DNA of 64,000 nucleotides, taken from contig CM043963.1 of assembly GCA_014529385.2 (NCBI GenBank), positions 100,916,912 through 100,980,911 of the forward strand, read 5' to 3'. Position numbers and translations under genes: made by a program. This stretch comes from Adiantum capillus-veneris. Lineage: Eukaryota > Streptophyta > Polypodiopsida > Polypodiales > Pteridaceae. Under the pieces are notes generated by a model. That model did not search any database and was not told the origin of the DNA. It saw only the letters and a program-made list of their open reading frames with translations. Shown here in pieces: positions 1 through 13,500 of this stretch. The number at the start of each line of letters is the position of its first letter. Position 1 is the stretch's first letter.

Positions 1-1460
1 TAGCCAAAGGGAGTGACCTTTACCATTTCAAGTCTATCTTCCTCTCTTTCCTCTTCCCCATAACGTCTTGTTGGCCCTTGAATTTGTAATCATATTTATT
101 GTTGACCTTTTTCAATTTAAACAAACACAGGCCTACAATTTTTTGGCTCCACCATTAAGATCAATAAGAAGGTATACTTTGAGGGATGATCTAGAACTGT
201 ACCTCTTTGAGCAAAATATGGGGACAACAATGGAGCTGTCCTGAATGGATCTACAAGTTTTCAATCATATAGGCTACATCAAGCTGTTTTGACTGCAGCA
301 AAGGCAAAGAGGCTTGGTTATGGAAATAGGATATGCTCTAGATGATAGTGAAGAGGTCTTTTCTTTTGATGACCAGTATGAAATCTGAAGTCCATCCAAT
401 CTTGATTCGTATGGCACACGCACTCAGAAAGTAGTCAAGGCTGTACTCGCCTAAAGATGCGTAAGATCCATAGATTTCTTTGGGTTCTACAAGGTTATGT
501 GTAGGCTATGGTATGTATCATGCTTCTTCCCCTTGGCTTTTACAGCCAGAACTACAAGAAATAGGACCTCTGGGCTTGCTCACCCTTTCCAAATGAGACT
601 CTTGTACCTTTCACCTTTACTAATACATCTATGACATAGCCTGGCTTTGGGTGACGGTGCTCCAAATATGCATGCCATGTGCAAGGTCAGTCAATGGTGC
701 CAGGAGGGGTATTGAGGTCTTCCAAAAATGGAAACAGAAGCACCAAAACGTTGGTGTGAGGTTTAAAAATGGATTTGGGTTGATGCACCACAGGCATGAC
801 CAAGGGTCTGTCATGAAGAGTTGTCAAATGAGTTGACAGACTTGGAAAAAATGGATTTGAGTTGAAATACCAAAAGCATGACGACTGGAATGACATGAAA
901 ATTTGTACATTGAGTATTGAAAGACATGTTTCTTTTTTTTTTGCCGGGGGAAAGGGATGTAGGGGTTGGTCGTGGGGGTAATTATCACGACCACATAATT
1001 GAATCTGTCTTACTTATAAATACAAGTAAACTTCTAAATTTGACACATCTTCCTATATGATGTAGCCAACCATTGATGTACACAGTACTTTGAAAGCCCC
1101 TTTTAATCTCTTTTACATCTGCGAAAACCTTTCCACAATATATCAGCTTTTCAAACGAATGTCTTGAATGATATTCCTGATTGTCCTGTATAAAGAATGA
1201 ACCCTCAGCTTCCTGAGAATAGGGAATAGGGAGAGGGAGACTGGCTCTTGAACTGCCAAAATTGGTAGGCAACATGTTCTCTCTCACTGTTGGCAATCAG
1301 CAGAGTCGCTTCCAAAGACGGGTCAGGCAGTAATGTGTAAATGCTGGACAAAGCCAGCCCGAGCATCTCAATTGCAATCACACGAGTGCTGAATGCTGTG
1401 TGCCAAAGTACCTTCCAAGTAGCAGCAGGCTTACGTGTGTATTACAAAGGGTATATCAAG
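1..1460. other. 3' flank of the transporter gene
   Basis: It must contain the 3' UTR on the minus strand. No recognisable coding sequence was found on either strand. A degenerate direct repeat of about 80 bp lies near 765-900 (AAATGGATTTG-G/A-GTTGA). The 103-codon minus-strand frame at 985-1296 has no recognisable motif. Confidence 0.5.
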
Positions 1461-1578
1461 TTAAAATGCATGCATCTCCTCGTTTTCCTTGCTTTTGTCA
1501 GTCAAAGGGATATATCGGACAGGTAGTTTTTGAAATTCAACATCATCTCCATGCGTGCCTTCCTTGAATTTTTTATAT
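1461..1578 (-). CDS. Transporter exon 11 (residues 498-536 and stop)
   Basis: The acceptor GGTGACAG precedes 1578. It encodes a basic then mixed-charge cytosolic tail that starts [13 protein letters not shown] and ends ENEEMHAF before TAA at 1463-1461. The Y-K-K after NWF and the hydrophilic tail match the family. No clear polyadenylation signal was identified downstream. Confidence 0.85.
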
Positions 1579-4500
1579 CTGTCACCCAAGCACATGGTTC
1601 ACGTCGTATTTTAGCTTGTGCAATAACAGACTAGCACGAATCCACAAGAAACAAGTATCACATCTTACTTGAACCAGTTGAACCAAGAAACACCGATCAG
1701 AATAACAGCAAGCCCAGCTCCCTTTATGGCTGTGAAATCGTCACCGAGGAAAACAACTGCCACCTGATTGAAACAACATTTTTATGAGCATAAAGAATAG
1801 AAACAGGGGGACGGGGGTGTTAAGGGAATGGGGACGGCCGAGGACAGACGGAATGGAGCATTTTCCGAGAATCACACGCCCTGACCGTCCAAAACGGCGT
1901 TCCGAAACGGGGGATGGTCAGGAACGACAGGGGGACGGCCAATGGATACTTTTTATAAATCTCTTTAAAATTTTGAATGGCCATAATTGGGTACTTTCTT
2001 GGGAGCTTTCGGGACCTTTTACACAAGGTTTAGGGGCTCTTTTGGAGGCCTTTAAAAGAAGGCCCCTTCAATGCGCATTGCATCATGCAATACTCAAGCC
2101 TCAAGGCTCATTGCAAGCTCTATACTTGAGCTCAAGCCTCACTTGCTCCCTCCCTCTAATCTCGCAAACTCTGGAGTCTCAAGAGTCAAGCTCCCTCTAC
2201 TCTCTCAAGGCTTGATCTCTCTAAATATCTATCTAGTATCTTCTTTATCACTTGCCATTTTGAGCCCTTGAGCCATGTACTTATCTACTTGTAATCGCTA
2301 TAACGCCATGGGATGTTTTATTGAGGCATTTTGCTACTATGAGTCATGTTTCTTGTCTTTTTCGGTGCAATTCAATGCTCAAAACATTCTTAGCACTATG
2401 GTACATACGTGTAGCTCAAAAAAATCAAGAGAAAATGAAAAAATAAAATTGCCGTTCTGTGCAATTCAATGCTCAAAACATTCTTAGCACTATGGTACAT
2501 ACGTGTAGCTCAAAAAAATCAAGAGAAAATGAAAAAATAAAATTGCCGTTCTGGGCCCCAACCCCATTCCCTAACTTTTTCCAACCACGATCCGCGTTCC
2601 CGTTCTCCATACCATGTTTCTATGGCATAAAGGCATGGAAACCAAACAAAATTTTCTTAATAAAGACTATCTAGCTTTAGGAAAAAAAATATCACATTAC
2701 AAAGCTTGATTGGTTTGCAATGTGAATCACATTGCACATCTACCATATGTATTGCAGGCACAAATACCCAGGAAAAGCACAGAATCACCTACAACAAGTT
2801 ACATTTCCGATAGCTTCGTGGCCATAATCAAACCTTTGAAAGCACACTTTGAAAACTACTTTGTTTTGAGTGTCTGCGCACGATTTTGTCCAATCCTTTT
2901 TCCCTCTTTTGCTCTCTCCATAATCATTCCTTCAAGTAATCGCCTCTCCTCACTCTGTGTGAATAGGGGCTTGATTGGACTTCCAGTATCTTTTCCCTTT
3001 ACCCAGGCTAGCAGTATCTTCTATATAACCCCTGTTTTGCACTTAGCCCCCTCCGATGTGACTGCAGCTATGCGGCTTTTAAGTTTCACCAAAATCAAAG
3101 ACATTTGAAGGAAGCAAACTTTTGGTCTTCATCAAAACCAGCCAGCTCTTCCCAATAACCCTTCTTCAATAAAGTTATCGAACTTCTTTAATAAATTGTT
3201 TGATTTATGATCATTATACCCTGATCCCTTGCCCTCATGGCAACAAACATGCTTCAATTTTACAGCTGTTCGTGCTGCCCCACATGCACATCTCAGCTTC
3301 TTACACCATGTGGCCAAGATAGGAATTTTTCCTTGCAGCTACACATCCTCCACCATAGTTTCAAGAAACATGGAATTGGTGACAAAGCAGGAACAAAAGA
3401 ATGCTCATTTCTCACAATAGCAGCATGAAATAAGTATGGAAACTAGAACAAGCTGCCATTACCCCTATTTGTTTCCCGGGAAATGGTCATTATAGCAAAC
3501 AAGGTGGGCCTGATCCCCTTAAGAGCGACCAAGAATTACAAAGAGCGACGCGAGGTCATTAGTGTAAGAAGTACATATTAAGAAGTTTTGACAAAAATAA
3601 GGGAAAGATAAAAGTATGGAAACAAGAGGTAACCCAATACACTCCAGCCTTGGAACAATGGTCGCCTATCACCCCACCCCACCCCTTTGCCCATGCTCCC
3701 CCCCTCTCTCTCTTTACTTTGTGAAGGAGCTTGATGTATTGCTCACCCTTATAGAAACCTGACACAGCAGACCTAAAAACCCACAGCTTAGGCATGCATT
3801 CACTTTCAAAGAGTGAATATGGCTTACCAGAATTGTGACGACCTCCTTGACAACGCCTGCAACTGTTAATGTAACTGCACTTGTTTTTGATATAAGAAGG
3901 TACTCTGCTAGAACCTACTTAAAAGTTGAAGAAAGAAAGGTTACTCTTTATTAAAGTACTCAATAGAGTCAATCTCTGCCACAACTCAAAAACTTTCCTT
4001 GTCCGAAACTCTTTAACATAAGGACATACCATGAAAAAAGCCAATGATCCACCTAGGAGCAGCAGCAAGGAGCTCTTGACGCCATTGTTATATGTATCGA
4101 AAAAAGGATGCTCTCGGAGTTTATGCCAGGGCTCTGTTGCAACAGAGAGTATGCCAGTAAGTATTGCCATAACAGGAGCAAGTTGGGCCATGACAGCCAG
4201 AGGATTGTTCAACCCTGCAAACAAAAATATCTACGTGATTATATAATACTGAAGTTACAATTTGTAAGAGGTGAAAACCTTGCAGATGTCAATAAAAATA
4301 TGAGAGAGGAACTCGGATGCTAAGAACTCACCAAACTCCTTTTTCTGCCACCACAACAAGCCATAGACCATGTAAAAACCTCGCAAACGGCACACAAAGC
4401 ATCAACACAGTTAAGCCCCTCTTCACATACTCACTCCGACAAGCTCCGTCAAAATAACATGCCCTTTGGGTTCATTTTAAACAAAATCTTGCTTTGTTAA

Positions 4501-7500
4501 ACCCCCCTCTTCACATACTATATTCCGAGCCCCTCAAAGCAAGGCGTACTGTACTTTTTTTGGACTCAAGAAATCTTGCATAACAAGAAATCTTTTGAGA
4601 AGTAATGACAAAAAATACCTGTAGCAAGACCTGTGTGACCGTCCATCGAAATCCAGACATGACTGCTGCGAGGATAACGAGTATGAAGCCAAGTAATTCA
4701 AACTGTTGCTCCTCTGATTTGATACCTAGTAGAGATCCTAGACCTGCAGACAGATGATAGAAACCACATTTAAAATCATAATAAGGGGTGGGCGTCTCAA
4801 TAGTAATATCGATATTTCAAAGAATCTCTTTAATTACCAGTCAGTAGGACCCCACTCGAGATAATCGAAATTATTGCAAATAGTTTAAAACTTGGCACCT
4901 CTAACCTATTTCCAAAAACCATGAAGGAGGACTGTCAGATCTGTTTAAATGCTGTTTACCAAGAAAAGTTATGGATGAAATTTTTGGACAAACTCACTTG
5001 AAGGCAAAGGCAAACAAAAGAAGGAACACAGGAGCAGCTGATTTGCACTGCCAGTCAACACTAGATGCATTAGACTCCTACAAATTGCATCTTAATAACT
5101 TTCACATCAACAAAACTCTGTGATCAAATAAAATGCCAAATGCCATTAGTCTATTTATTCGTTTGGTACACAATTGCATCAGTACAGCGAGGCCAGCATC
5201 TTGATTCTCAACGGCATGCGTCTACACTCTCCCACTGTGCTGGAGGAGCTGGTTGAAGTATCCAACTCATTAGGAAAATGTATGTGGTGGAAGTCTCCGC
5301 ACTCACACACTTGCAGCGAGTATTCCAAACCATCCACAGAGTAATACAGCAAAATGGAAGTGAAGACCATATTTCACAAGGTGCAAAACAAACTCATAAA
5401 CAGTATAGAGGGGAATGACCACAAGGCCACATCTGTAACCCAAGGCTGTCAACATGAAAACACAGTCGGTATCTATCCCCACATACATCAGATGTGAACC
5501 AAGGAATTGTGAGGGCCATGCAATAGCACCCCAAGTCACAAAGCCATGGTGTAGCCCCACCCACCACATCAAAGTACAGACGGCACCATACCATAAGAGC
5601 CTAACGACATGCCAAAAACAGTTGCTCAAAGACACAATGCACCAGTAGATACAATGAGCACAAGTGGCATCATGACCTGCGCGCTCTGCGCAAGTGCTGA
5701 TTCGCACTCCCTTATGTGCAAGCATCAATATAAAACGCTCCTGATAATAACAAAATGGCTATTTTCCATGCACACATATGTATATCATGTGTAGCAAAAC
5801 GTTCAGCTTTTCACCTCATGGTATTGAAACAATTCATGAGTTGAAACGTTACAACATTCAATAGCAACGAGACGTGTTTTGTGGGTGACCACATGTTAAA
5901 TAGTTGGCTTGTTTCACAGGCTTATCCCAGACTCACAATCAATCGGACAGGGATTTCTCACTGTCCATGTGACAAGCTGTTGGCGTTGCAGAGCACAACC
6001 GGAGCACAGCTCGGGCAGAAGAAGCAAAGGGGCCAATTATACATCGACTCAAGTGTTTTGTTGCAGTTGTATCATTGATTGCGTTGGCTAGTGTTGGAGA
6101 GTGGTGCCAGCCAACTTCAGCAGTATCAAAGACAAGTTTTCTCTTGTTCTCACAAGAGGAACTGAGACTGGCCCGTAGGGCGGCAGGCTTTGGCTTTCAC
6201 CCGAAATTCTTTACTTGTCTACACACACACACACACACACACAGTACTTTGCAAAAGGAACCTGCGACGGGAATTAACACTTAAGTACACACACGGCTCG
6301 GAAGCTAGAATGCTCCGAGCAGACGCCGACAACCTATAGGCCCCAAAATTGGCGCCCCTTTCGGTATTTCTTTATTCTCTGAGAGGGTAAATTACAAAGT
6401 AGAGTCTTGGGAATTCTTTACCTGTATCCAGCTAGATACCACCTGTTTTGGCCAAATTTCGGTAGCATAACAACCCCAAAACTTGTGCGAAACATATTCC
6501 CTTGTTGGAACTGACTTCCATTGGCATAAACCCTTTGATATCTGCCCAAAAACAGTAAATTCAGCTCGGTGTATTTACTGGTTTTTGCCCTGTTTTCAGC
6601 CCTAAACAGTCCCGAAAATGTCCTCTGTCAGTGGGACACTGTTCCCAAAAATTATGGCGTCCGTATGGCTGAGAAACGGTCAAAATACAGCGCATGACCA
6701 GCGTTGAAATTGCACCTGTACTGTCACGTGACACATCCAACCCTATGTGTCCGTGGACAAGCTACAGCATGACTAGGGTTCAGTTCAGTCAAGTCAGTCT
6801 AGAATAGGAAGTGATCTCGCACTTTTGTGAGTCTATTCGCAGACCGTGCATGTCCGGACACTTAACTAGATGCATATCCTCTAGTTGCACACAGCATAAC
6901 CACATGATTCCAATCAGATCCCATCAGTAGCATTTTTACAGTGCATAGACCTATTTTCCCTATTTTTGACATTTTTCACTTATTATTTTTAAGTGACTTT
7001 TGTTGGAAACTAGGTAGGGCAATTTTGCTAAGATAATATATAAGCAAACCAGAGTTAGCACTTTCTGGGAGAAGAGGCAGCACGAGCACACGCTCAACAG
7101 GCACCTTCTCAACAGGACCCCCAACAGAGCAGGCCTAGCGTTTTTGCAACTCAGCATCAAACTAGCGTTTTTGGACCAGATCAGCCAGCGTATTTGATCT
7201 TGCAGATTCTTGGTGACAGCAAGAAGCAAAAGAGTCCTAGCGTTAGCACATTTTCAGCCCTTGCGTTTTTACAGATCTTCGCGACGGAATCTCCACAACC
7301 ACCAGCGTTTTCAGTTTTCAGCATCAAGACTTCGCAGTAGAACCCCCGAACCTCACAGATCTCACCTTCCCGCAGCAGTTCCTCGCCACACGGTGGGATC
7401 CATCAAAGTTTACAGTTTCAGCACAAAAAATGCAGATTTCAGCATCTAAGTTTTCAGCGCATCGTCGTCGCATCGTCGCAATCGACATCGTCACCGACAT

Positions 7501-10500
7501 AGAGTCAGAATTCAACAGATACAGATTTGCAGATTTCAGCCATTAGTATTTTCAGATTTCAGCCCGTCTCGTCGTCGTCCTCATCGTCGTCGACATCGTC
7601 GGCAAGTCCAAGCATTGTAGAGATTTGTGCAATCAATAGTAGACCGCTCTCGCCATAGAGAGTGGGGCCTTCGGAGGAGGGTTTGACAACATTCTGGTGT
7701 CGTCTTCTTCTCTCTCCATCTCTCAGTCTCAGCACCTTCATTCACAGTGTTCACCACTTTGTTTGTGTTTATTGCACTCTCTCACTAAAGGAACAGAAGG
7801 CTCTCCCTTAAAATAAGTAAAAGTAACCTTGAGCACAATTCAGAGCACTCATCTTGAGCAAAGTTCAACATTCACTTCCGCTGCACCTAACATTGGTATC
7901 AAAGCTTTGGTAGTGTTCTGTATCACTCAAGGAAAGAACCACAAGAACCACAGAATTTTTTTTGCTTGTTGCGATCGCACGTAACCCAAGACTTCTTGAG
8001 CATGTCGATTCCTAATCGTGTTTTGAAGAGTGACAAGAATCCCAAGAAAGAAGGGCTTGTCCAGCCTCCCCTTGTGCCTCTTTTCACTCATTCAGAGCGG
8101 ACCGTGCACTTTGCGGCCGGCCAATCAACGTGAGGTGGGGAAAAGCAACCTTGGTGTGAGCGCAAGGCCGTCAAGGGGTGCGCCCGCGGAAAAGAGCAAA
8201 ACTCGGGTGAAGAGAAGATCCTTCTCTAACACAGATTGCAAGCGGGAAAGACCCTCAAGAACTCAAGAACTGCAAGAACCTCAAGAACCCCAAGAACCAA
8301 GATCCCCAAGAACTCAATTTCCTCGTGAACTTAAGAACCCAAGACCACAAGAACCCTTTCAGTGGATGGTCATCACTCGAAGCGGAATGGATACTTCGCT
8401 TGGAGGTGATGAGCATGAGAGAGCCGAAGAAGAATTTTCCCCACCAGGAGCTTTTTCTGACTCTCCCCCGTCCCCATCTACGCCAAGGATTGCACAAGGT
8501 CCTACGGAGGCTTGGTGCAAGACGATGATAAACATGATGACAACGTGGCACGAAGCAAGAATGGTAACCATGGAGCGTGAGCGCGAGCAATTACGCTTGG
8601 AGGCCAAAGAATTTGATCGCAAGTACGCAGAAAGAAAAACAGAATTGGATCGCAAGTACGTTGTTCATTCTTCCTCTCTCATTTCTAATGTGCAGGCCAA
8701 GATTGAAGAGATTCGGGAAACGGAGACTCTCTTAGTCTCTTCTTCTTTTAAGCATGACACACAAGATTTGCATGATAATTTGAATGACAAGCATGATGAT
8801 TTGCATGATGATCACGATGTGATTCCTCACAAGCATGATGATTTGCATGATGATTAAGATGTGATTTCTCACGCGCATGATGATTTGCATGAAGATGATG
8901 TGATTGTTCACAAGGATGATGGTTTAGCTAATGCTTTTTCTAGCGAACCTAACCTCGTTGCAGATTCGATCAATCACGAAGAATCGATCTTGGCTTTTGA
9001 GTCGAGGTCCACAGCACCTCCACAGGTACATTCGATCGATCAGGAAGAACCGATCTTGGCTCTCGAGCCTAGGTCCAAAGAACCTTCACAGGAAGTACTA
9101 AGTGTTCGCATGATTAGTCAGCACGCATTGTACGAGTGTTTCATTCGTGATCGTTTCCAGTATTTTAGTCAGTGTCTTTATGTGATCCCTTTTCATAGGC
9201 ATGACATATTGTCTGATGAACACAATTCATTCATAAATGAGCACGGATGTATACGGATTTCTCATGAAAAGCTGAAAAGTTTGCATTCAAGGAAGTCACA
9301 TTCCATGTCTCTTCCTTGGCATGACACATTTGTAGAAAGAGCACAAGAAAGTATGAGCACAAAGCATGGGCATTTCCATTGTGTTTTGCCACAGTTGATT
9401 GATTTAGATCAGCACGACAAGATTCGATCTCATTGTTTGCATGTGTTTGATGAACGGTTTGGCACTCCGTCTCTATGTTCATCTACATTGCATCCACAGT
9501 CTTTAGAGAAGACAAGAGCTTTTCCAGTCACTTTACATGGAATGGGTATGTTCATGTTTCGTGTTGAAAGTGGTTTCAGGAATTTTCAGCCTCGGAGATT
9601 CTTGAAAAAGGTAGACGCATGCCTCTAGACGAAGTAGAAGCATGGAAGAAGCCAAAGAAGATTTTGTGTCACTTTCGGTACAGCCCAAAGAAAAAGACTT
9701 TGCAAATCTTTATGAAGTTCAAGTATCGCACGACCCACACATTAGAGTAGGCCGACGAAGAGTCCTTTCCAAGATTCCGGATGTTGTTGGCAATCTCCCT
9801 CGACGCCATACAGTTCGGTACCAGTACCTCACTTTGAAAAGGAGGGGATGTCACGTGACACATCCAACCCTATGTGTCCGTGGACAAGCTACAGCATGAC
9901 CAGGGTTCAGTTCGGTCTAGAATAGAAAGTGATATGGCACTTTTGTGAGTTTGTTCGCAGACCGTGCATGTCCAGACACTTAAATTAGATGCATATCCTC
10001 TGGTTGCACACAGCATGACCATCAGATTCCAATCAGATCCCATCAGTAGCATTTTTACAGTGCATAGGCCTATTTTCCCTATTTTTGACATTTTCCACTT
10101 ATTCTTTTTAAGTGACTTTTGTTGGAAACTAGGTAGGGCAATTTTGCTAAGATAATATATAAGCAAACCAGAGTTAGCACTTTCCGGGAGAAGAGACAGC
10201 AGGAGCACACGCTCAACAGGCACCTTCTCAGCAGGACCCCCAACAGCAAGCCTAGCGTTTTTGCAACTCAGCATCAACCTAGAGTTTTTGGACCAGATCA
10301 GCCAGCGTTTTTGATCTTGCAGATTTCTGCCGACAGCAAGAAGCAGAAGAGTCCTAGCGTTAGCAGATTTCCACCGCAAGTCAGATTTTCAGCCCTAGCG
10401 TTTTTGCATCTGCAAGGCCCTTCAGCGTTTTTGCAGATCTTCGCGACGGAATCTCCACAAGCACCAACGTTTTCAGTTTTCAGCATCAAGACTCCGCAAT

Positions 10501-13500
10501 AGAACCCCCGAACCTCGCAAATCTCACCTTCCCGCGGCAGCTCCTCGCCGCACGGTGGGATCCATCGAAGTTTACAGTTTCAGCCCGGAAAATGCAGATT
10601 TCAGCATCTGAGTTTTCAGCGCGTCGTCGTCGCATCATCGCCGTCGACATCGTCACCGACATAGAGTCGGAATTCAGCAGATAAAGATTTGCAGATTTCA
10701 GCCATTAGCATTTTCAGATTTCAGCCTGTCTCGTCGTCGTCCTCATCGTCGTCGACATCGTCGGCAAGTCCAAGCATTGTAGAGATTTGTGCAATCAATA
10801 GTAGACCGCTCTCGCCATAGAGAGTGGGGCCTTCGGAGGAGGGTTTGACAACATTCAAGTGTCGTATTCTTCTCTCTCTATCTCTCAGTCTCAGCACCTT
10901 CATTCACAGTGTTAACCACTTTGTTTGTGTCCATTGCACTCTCTCACTAAAGGAACACAAGGCTCTCCCTTCCATAAGTAAAAGTAACCTTGAGCACAGT
11001 TCCGAGCACTCATCTTGAGCAAAGTTCAACATTCACTTCCGCTGCACCTTACATGTACGGTGAGGTTATCACCCTCATCATTGCCTCCTTTTGGAGTAGC
11101 AGTTAGCTACTCCTGTTCCTGCTCAAGGAGGCTCTTGCCTCAGCACAAAAGCATGAAACCACAAAGTTGTACATCAGTCAAATGAAGAGCCCTCTTGTGG
11201 GGCATTACATAACTGCACGTAGGGGAGAGAGAGAGAGAGAGCAGTGTGTGGTAGCCCTCTTGTGGGGCATTACATAACTGTACATAAGGGAGAGAGAGAG
11301 CAGTGTGTAGTGTGCAGGTCACACTCCTAGCACCACACTGTACATAGAGTCAAAAGGAAGCACTCCATAGCTCTTAACCTGTGACAGTTCTTGCAAAATG
11401 AGGCCTCCCAACTACAAATTCAGCGCCACTTCTTCATGCATGAGGAAATTGCACAGAAATGTGCCACTTGGCACGTTTACAAGCATTTTCCCGTTTTGGG
11501 GCTGCCACCTAAAAATCTCCCGACTGGTTGCCCAATAGACTTCGCGGCAGAGTTCTAAAATGTTCCCCTTGTCATTCCGAAGGTAATCACGCGAACACAT
11601 TTCATAGCCCAAAATAGCAGTTCCCTAATTTTTAGGAGATGCTTCCGTTGGATTGGTCTTCTGACCCAAAAATGCAATGTGGCCCAATTGTCGGGTATTT
11701 TCCTTTGGTGATCCCACCTTGACTTTGTGCCTTTATTGAGTTCACTTCCTAGTATCCACCAACTTGCTAAGTGCGACGGGGGGACCTACATGATCTTGAC
11801 TGAGCCTAGACACTCTCTTACTATACGAATTCCAGTGCCGACCCACTTCCCGTCTGCAGGTGAAACTACCGTTCACATTGGCCATACAATGTCCGAGCAT
11901 TTGCAACTTCAAAAAGAGGGTCTCAAAAATAAAACAAAAATCACTGGAAAGAAACCAACAACTAAGATTAGCAGTTGCCATGTCCTCGTGACATAGTTAA
12001 CAGTTGCCACGTCCTCGTGATATACCCACCTCTTGAAATGACAAACGTCCTCGATTGCATACCATAAACACACGCCACTAGTGATCTTGTGCTATTAGCA
12101 CTCTTTTATCATCGCATGTATACGCAAGAAAGGTTGTAACACATAGATACAAATGACTTAATGACTCAATGAGACCTTCATACTTTTGTCATTTCCATCT
12201 ATTACACTAAATTCATATGTACATTTGATGTGCTAGCCCTATCATTACCCCTCCTTTGCACACGTTGGGTTGGGGCATAAGTCGGTTGTAACCCAAAGGC
12301 TTCAAGGTAAAGCTGCAATACACTTGGTGACTCTGACAATTCATGCTCTTCCATCCACTTTGCATCCATAGGCAGACAGTTCTTGAACTTCACCAAATAG
12401 CGTCTTGCTACCTGTCCTTTAACTTTTCTGTCCTTATGTGCCAAAACTTGCTCAGGTACCAAGATCTCATCAAGTTCCTCAACCTCTAGCTGATCCTCAT
12501 CTGGCATATCTTCTGGCACATCACCCACGAACGGTCTTGGAAGACTCACGTGAAACGCATTATGAATCTTCCACGCATCCGCAATTTCAGCCTGTAAGCC
12601 ACATCACTGATCTTGTCAAGCACTTGAAAAGGCCCATAGTAACACATGCTGAGCTTAGGAAACAGCCGTTCCTTGCCCTTCATCTTCTTTAACCTTGCCT
12701 TTTCGAACCTTAACAGAACCCAATCACCAGGTAATAACAACAATTCACAACGGTGACGATCAGCAGTCTTTTTCTGTTTTGCTTGAGTCTTCTCTAAGGC
12801 AACTTTAATTTTCTTATACATAAGATATCGATCTGCCTCAAAAATCTTGTCCTTTGTATGCAAAATGGGAGGAACTTTTTTGCCGCCTTCAACAATCTCA
12901 AAAGGTGCCTTGCCAGTCGACAAATGCGCTGTATTATTGTAAGCATACTCAAGCATAGACAAATACTGTTCCCACTTGCACTTATTATCTGACACATAGC
13001 ATTTCAGCAAATCTAAGACATTAGAATTAGCCTCTTCTGACTGTCCATCAGTTTGTGGATGAAACGAAGACAAGAACTTGAGCGTAGTGCCCATGTTCTC
13101 AAACAATCCTCTCCAGAACAAACTGGTCATGCGAGGATCACGATCACTGACAATCGACTGCGGCATACCATGGTACTTAAACACATTGTACACGAACAAG
13201 CATGCCATCTGGTTAGATTTTATCTTCTTCTTGACAGGGATAAAATGGGCTTGCTTGCTGAGCCTGCAGATAATGGTCCATATACCATCATTCCCTGTTG
13301 GCGTTCTTGGAAGATCAAAGATAAAGTCCGTAGCAATGCTTTCCCATGGCTTATCCGGAATCGGCAGTGGTTGTAATAGCCCTGGTGCCTTTTGCCTGTC
13401 AAGCTTGACCTTTTGGCAAATCACGCATGCTCGAAGAATATCTCTACCGCTGTAACTGTAGCATCAATACCATGATGCCCTGCATACGGTGGGACATGAC

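Larger units (their letters stand above)
6722..11053 (+). mobile_element. Element X: non-autonomous LTR retrotransposon, 4.3 kb
   Basis: TSD TGTAC at 6717-6721 and 11054-11058. The uninterrupted target (CACCTGTACGGTGAGG) is seen in the element II LTRs near 20314 and 24577. LTRs 6722-7893 and 9849-11053 begin TGTCACGTGACACATCC and end CACCTWACA. A primer-binding site for initiator tRNA-Met (TTGGTATCAAAGC) starts at 7894 and a polypurine tract (AAAAGGAGGGGA) ends at 9848. The 1.95-kb interior has no protease, RT, RNase H or integrase, so it depends on another element. Confidence 0.9.
6163..12022 (-). repeat. 3' LTR of element I, split by element X
   Basis: On the plus strand it starts TGAGACTGGCCCG and ends near CTCGTGATA. 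The net length without X is about 1.52 kb. It matches the element II LTRs at 19800 and 24033 over its length. A roughly 60-bp tandem duplication near 11205-11320 (GTGGGGCATTACATAACTG) is absent from the other copies. The first base of the sense end is mutated relative to TGCCACGAGG in element II. Confidence 0.85.

Noticed and set aside
600..618. Alternative last exon of the transporter near 610 (Tyr-Lys-Ser...)
   Set aside because: Its acceptor lacks a pyrimidine tract, and exon 11 at 1578-1461 gives a far better fit in phase and sequence.
985..1296. 103-codon minus-strand frame as a further transporter exon or separate gene
   Set aside because: The transporter ends cleanly at 1461 in exon 11. 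This frame has no hydrophobic helix or family motif and lies in the presumed 3' flank.
7894..7911. tRNA genes at the TGGTATCA sequences (also 48848)
   Set aside because: They are primer-binding sites directly next to LTRs; no cloverleaf can be drawn around them.
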